6,456 nucleotides of DNA from Fimbriimonadaceae bacterium (GTDB lineage: Bacteria; Armatimonadota; Fimbriimonadia; Fimbriimonadales; Fimbriimonadaceae), in assembly GCA_019694835.1 (NCBI GenBank), contig JAIBBE010000035.1:1-6456 (forward strand), given 5' to 3'. Positions 4,197 through 6,456 of the stretch are shown here, in pieces. The translations under genes and the position numbers were made by a program. The notes beneath the pieces are model-generated. The model was not told where the DNA came from and did not search any database. It worked only from the letters and a program-made list of their open reading frames with translations. Every line of letters begins with the position of its first letter. Positions within the stretch are counted from its first letter, which is position 1.

Positions 4197-5489
4197 ATGG
4201 ACGACCAGCAGCACGTGGTGCCCGTTTGGACGCTAGCGACAAGGCAAGTCAATAGGCCGCTGATCACCGGAACTGACGAGATGACGCCGGAGCTTCTCCG
4301 CCATCTCCGAACCGTCCTTGCAGACATGGCGAACGCGCCGATCGCCACACTGGAAGCGCACCCGATGCCAGCCGGACTCGACCGTCGAGGCGGCATTCAT
4401 CTGGAGAAATCCAGTCCCCTGGCTACTCAGCTATCGCAGCTGATCAACCAGACACCGAATGTTTCGAAGACCGTCGTTTCTGAGGCTGTCGGCGGTGAGG
4501 TGCTGTACAGAATGGTGGTTCCCGCCAAAATTGCCCAACAGGTGAGCAAGGGTGTGGTCAAGCCGATGGCATCCAAGGCCGTCGCAGGAGGGGTTCATGG
4601 GGCTCTCACGAAGTCCTCTCGCATCGTTGGGCAGGCCACGTATGTCCCGGTCGCAGGGAAGGCGGGTGCTGCGGGCGCGGCAGGCGGCGCCGCCGTTGCT
4701 GGCGCCGGAGCTGTGACTCTGGCAGCACCTTTAGTTCTTATGGCTGTCGCGGTTGGCGTCAGCGCCTACGCCGACCAAAAGCGTCAAGAGGCGATGGACA
4801 ACATCACCGAGTTGCTCGAAAAGATGGCTAGCGCCGATTTGCAGAAGGAACGCACCGATCTCAACGGATGCCGAGATGCAATCGACAAAGCAACGGCACT
4901 GCTACTCGACCAAGGCACCATCGGCCTCACCATCGGTCTCGATTCAGCTGTCGACACCATCAACAAAGCTATCGCCATGGCCGAGGATCGCCTGGCGGGT
5001 TGGCGCAGGAAGCTGGATGGCTTCGGCGTTGGGCCTGTCGAACTGAACGCTCTGCTCAAGGCTTTTCCTGACATCGCTCAGCCGACAAGCGAATTCCGGG
5101 CACACCTCGAGATTGCTGCAGTTGCCATCGCTCTGAAGAAGCGGGTCATAGTCCTCCAAGCGGTCCAACACACACAGCTGGATCAGGACAACCCCTTTGA
5201 GAGCTTTACTCGGACACTGCGGCAAGATGAAAAGCGTTTGATAGAGCTTGAATCCAGCATCACGGACGTCCTGCGGAAGCTCTCAGAGGTTCGGGTCATC
5301 CGATCGAAGAGGTTTCTTGACAAACACTTGCTCACAGCCGGGGAGGCCGACAGCCTGCTCGACACTGCGTACAAACTGCGGGAACTCGGCGATCAGCTAC
5401 CCAGCGACAAGCCGAGCGATGTGGAAATCGACATTGCGCGCAGCCACGACGGCTCTGTGATCGTGTTTCCGGTCCGACCCGTCGCGTAG
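4197..5489 (+). CDS. Putative membrane protein with Gly/Ala-rich segment and coiled-coil-like C-terminus
   Basis: A 430-aa protein of no family I recognise. Residues 1-150 are mixed, with a Val/Ala-rich amphipathic stretch at about 88-145. Residues 152-191 form a long Gly/Ala-rich hydrophobic run (glycine-zipper-like GxxxG/AxxxA spacing, then VTLAAPLVLMAVAVGVSAY) that could be one or two membrane segments. Residues 195-275 and 335-400 are charged and helical, with heptad-like Leu/Ile spacing suggesting coiled coils, and 302-322 is a further hydrophobic helix. The C-terminus ends in a short beta-like stretch (SVIVFPVRPVA). There is no signal peptide. ATG 4197 follows GGAGGGGAAG directly. The upstream open frame to 3876 overlaps the opposite-strand small gene and lacks such a site. 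The gene converges on the glycosylase gene, 33 bp apart. The topology resembles membrane-inserting effectors or ring-forming coiled-coil proteins, but no function can be assigned. Confidence 0.75.
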   Translation: MDDQQHVVPVWTLATRQVNRPLITGTDEMTPELLRHLRTVLADMANAPIATLEAHPMPAGLDRRGGIHLEKSSPLATQLSQLINQTPNVSKTVVSEAVGGEVLYRMVVPAKIAQQVSKGVVKPMASKAVAGGVHGALTKSSRIVGQATYVPVAGKAGAAGAAGGAAVAGAGAVTLAAPLVLMAVAVGVSAYADQKRQEAMDNITELLEKMASADLQKERTDLNGCRDAIDKATALLLDQGTIGLTIGLDSAVDTINKAIAMAEDRLAGWRRKLDGFGVGPVELNALLKAFPDIAQPTSEFRAHLEIAAVAIALKKRVIVLQAVQHTQLDQDNPFESFTRTLRQDEKRLIELESSITDVLRKLSEVRVIRSKRFLDKHLLTAGEADSLLDTAYKLRELGDQLPSDKPSDVEIDIARSHDGSVIVFPVRPVA

Positions 5490-5506
5490 TTCGGGGATAA
5501 CTCGGA

Positions 5507-5517
5507 CCCGCTTCGGG
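5507..5517. terminator. Weak hairpin between convergent genes
   Basis: A cccg/cggg stem with a 3-base loop lies in the 33-bp gap between the two convergent stop codons. It is short and lacks a T-run on either strand, so it may be only a weak bidirectional terminator. Confidence 0.25.
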
Positions 5518-5522
5518 CCAGC

Positions 5523-6227
5523 CTAAGCGCGATTGCCACGACCCGCTCGAATCACGACATCAGTCGGGTACACCCCATTGAGAGCGAAGAGCGCATATTC
5601 AACAACGTCGGGTTCTTGTAGCCACCTCGGATCGGCGGCCCAGCGCTCTGCCAACTCAAGGTACGCAACATAGTGCCGGTTACTTACCCTCTTGCCAGGA
5701 GGCGGAACGGTTCCACGTGACAGGTCGTACAACGACCAGCGGACACGATCATCGAGGATCAACGGACGGAGATGTCCCGAGTTGTAGCCTGCAAAACATA
5801 GGAGTTTCGTTCCGAACGACATACCGATTCCAGGGACACTGTGAGTCGACAGAAGGTCGTTCCAGCCCGCCGAAGGCCCGAGATTCTGCGTGTCTTCAAC
5901 GATCTTCCTGATGTTCTTCCTCGCCTCTGCGTCCGCGAGGACGCTAGATGTTCTGTGCGGTCCGTAACCCACGTCCCCGTAACCCCACACCATCGCAAGC
6001 AGGAAAAGCCACACGGGGTCTATTCCTTCGGCGGCGCGCTCATGTATGAATGCTCTTGCGATTCCGTGATTCTCGCCAGCATGGGCTGATAGCTGGTCAT
6101 ATAGGGCCTGGCTACTCTGGAATGCGATTCTCCACCGCGCAGCATGCCAAGGTTGTCTCTGAGATGCGACGTTCTCGCGGTTAAAAGTGAGAACGACATC
6201 GGGTACCCCATCAGCGTTTGCAATCAA
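5523..6227 (-). CDS. OGG-fold (helix-hairpin-helix) DNA glycosylase-like protein
   Basis: A 234-aa protein. Residues 131-145 (VPGIGMSFGTKLLCF) match the helix-hairpin-helix of the 8-oxoguanine glycosylase OGG1 group, with K141 in the GTK position of the nucleophilic lysine. About 18 residues later LILDDRV (156-162) places D159 at the catalytic aspartate (PVDxHV in classical members). A long aromatic helix DPVWLFLLAMVWGYGD (70-85) precedes the HhH. The protein is shorter than bacterial OGG/AlkA enzymes and lacks their N-terminal beta domain, as in the stand-alone OGG-fold proteins found in bacterial accessory DNA. Expected activity is excision of a damaged or modified base followed by lyase cleavage; the substrate cannot be told from sequence. 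The start is TTG 6227 with GGGGGAG 7 bases upstream; no better start lies in frame. A role against phages with modified DNA is inference from context. Confidence 0.75.
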   Translation of the reverse strand: MIANADGVPDVVLTFNRENVASQRQPWHAARWRIAFQSSQALYDQLSAHAGENHGIARAFIHERAAEGIDPVWLFLLAMVWGYGDVGYGPHRTSSVLADAEARKNIRKIVEDTQNLGPSAGWNDLLSTHSVPGIGMSFGTKLLCFAGYNSGHLRPLILDDRVRWSLYDLSRGTVPPPGKRVSNRHYVAYLELAERWAADPRWLQEPDVVEYALFALNGVYPTDVVIRAGRGNRA

Positions 6228-6247
6228 TGTTCCACTCCCCCTTCGAT

Positions 6248-6277
6248 TATTTATTGGCCGCCGCTACAGAGCGTGAA
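6248..6277 (-). promoter_or_regulatory. Possible promoter of the glycosylase gene
   Basis: On the minus strand TTCACG (6277-6272) and TAAATA (6253-6248) have an 18-base spacer, inside the only AT-rich patch of this GC-rich region. Transcription would begin near 6241, leaving a very short leader that still holds the ribosome binding site at 6241-6235. Consensus match is moderate. Confidence 0.35.
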
Positions 6278-6279
6278 TG

Positions 6280-6456
6280 GCGACGATTCACTACGCGTTA
6301 CCGCACCGAGCCTCAAGGGCGCGCGTGCCAGGGTAAGTCCCTTGGGGTGGTGGGGTTTCGGGCTTGAGGTTGACCATGTCCGGGCTGTGCCGGGTGTGTC
6401 GGTGAGGGCTTCGGGGTGGGCCATCGCGTAGTGGTCAGTGAGTTACCTACCAAGTG
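6280..6456. other. GC-rich right end without a supported gene
   Basis: Strongly GC- and G-run-rich plus strand, unlike the DNA to its left. It holds a perfect 9-bp inverted repeat (cactacgcg 6289-6297, cgcgtagtg 6425-6433) and nested shorter ones (cctcaag 6311-6317 with cttgagg 6363-6369; caaggg 6314-6319 with cccttg 6339-6344). A 57-aa minus-strand frame (ATG 6424 to TAA 6251) shows GC-rich third positions in its first part but has no ribosome binding site and crosses the glycosylase promoter, so I do not call it. It may be the edge of another mobile sequence or a decayed gene. Confidence 0.35.

Noticed and set aside
6251..6424. 57-aa minus-strand frame at the right edge
   Set aside because: It lacks a ribosome binding site and a recognisable family and runs through the probable glycosylase promoter. 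GC-rich third positions alone are not enough.

Overview
The window looks like accessory DNA from a high-GC Gram-positive bacterium, most likely an actinobacterium of the Mycobacteriales (Rhodococcus, Gordonia or Mycobacterium type). The reasons are the frequent GTG/TTG starts behind strong purine-rich ribosome binding sites, the actinobacterial type of the tRNA T-arm and acceptor fragment without an encoded CCA, and a GC content that by eye is lower than a typical chromosome of these genera. The genus is an inference, not a reading.

Left end (1-450). Imperfect 24-bp direct repeats lie next to the 3' half of a tRNA gene (minus strand, 89-126) whose 5' half is missing. This is the usual footprint of an element integrated into a tRNA gene. 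The geometry suggests that the element lies to the right of this point. Positions 127-397 hold no convincing gene. A strong hairpin at 398-435 ends the long minus-strand transcription unit.

Minus-strand unit (4061 down to 451). In transcription order it holds a 66-aa acidic protein, a 183-aa protein made of two Clp N-domain repeats with no ATPase, a 25-aa ORF that resembles the tail of an excisionase, a 67-aa unknown protein translationally overlapping it (ATGA), a 658-aa protein with a C-terminal HEPN-type RNxxxH motif, and a 67-aa excisionase-like HTH protein. No integrase is visible in the window.

Divergent region (4062-4196). It separates the minus unit from a plus-strand gene and contains a 26-bp imperfect dyad that could be a shared operator.

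Right half. The plus-strand gene (4197-5489) encodes a 430-aa protein with a central Gly/Ala-rich hydrophobic segment followed by helical, coiled-coil-like sequence. It converges on a minus-strand gene (6227-5523) encoding a 234-aa DNA glycosylase of the OGG/HhH type, with the catalytic Lys and Asp visible. The last ~200 bases are GC-rich, contain a 9-bp inverted repeat pair, and carry no gene I can support.

How it may work (inference): the combination of excisionase, tRNA scar, large HEPN protein, stand-alone Clp N-domain protein, membrane protein and stand-alone OGG-fold glycosylase is what one expects from a mobile genomic island carrying phage-defence cargo. The HEPN protein would be the candidate RNase effector, the Clp N-domain protein a candidate sensor or adaptor to the host ClpC protease, and the glycosylase a candidate attacker of modified phage DNA. 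None of these roles is proven by sequence alone.
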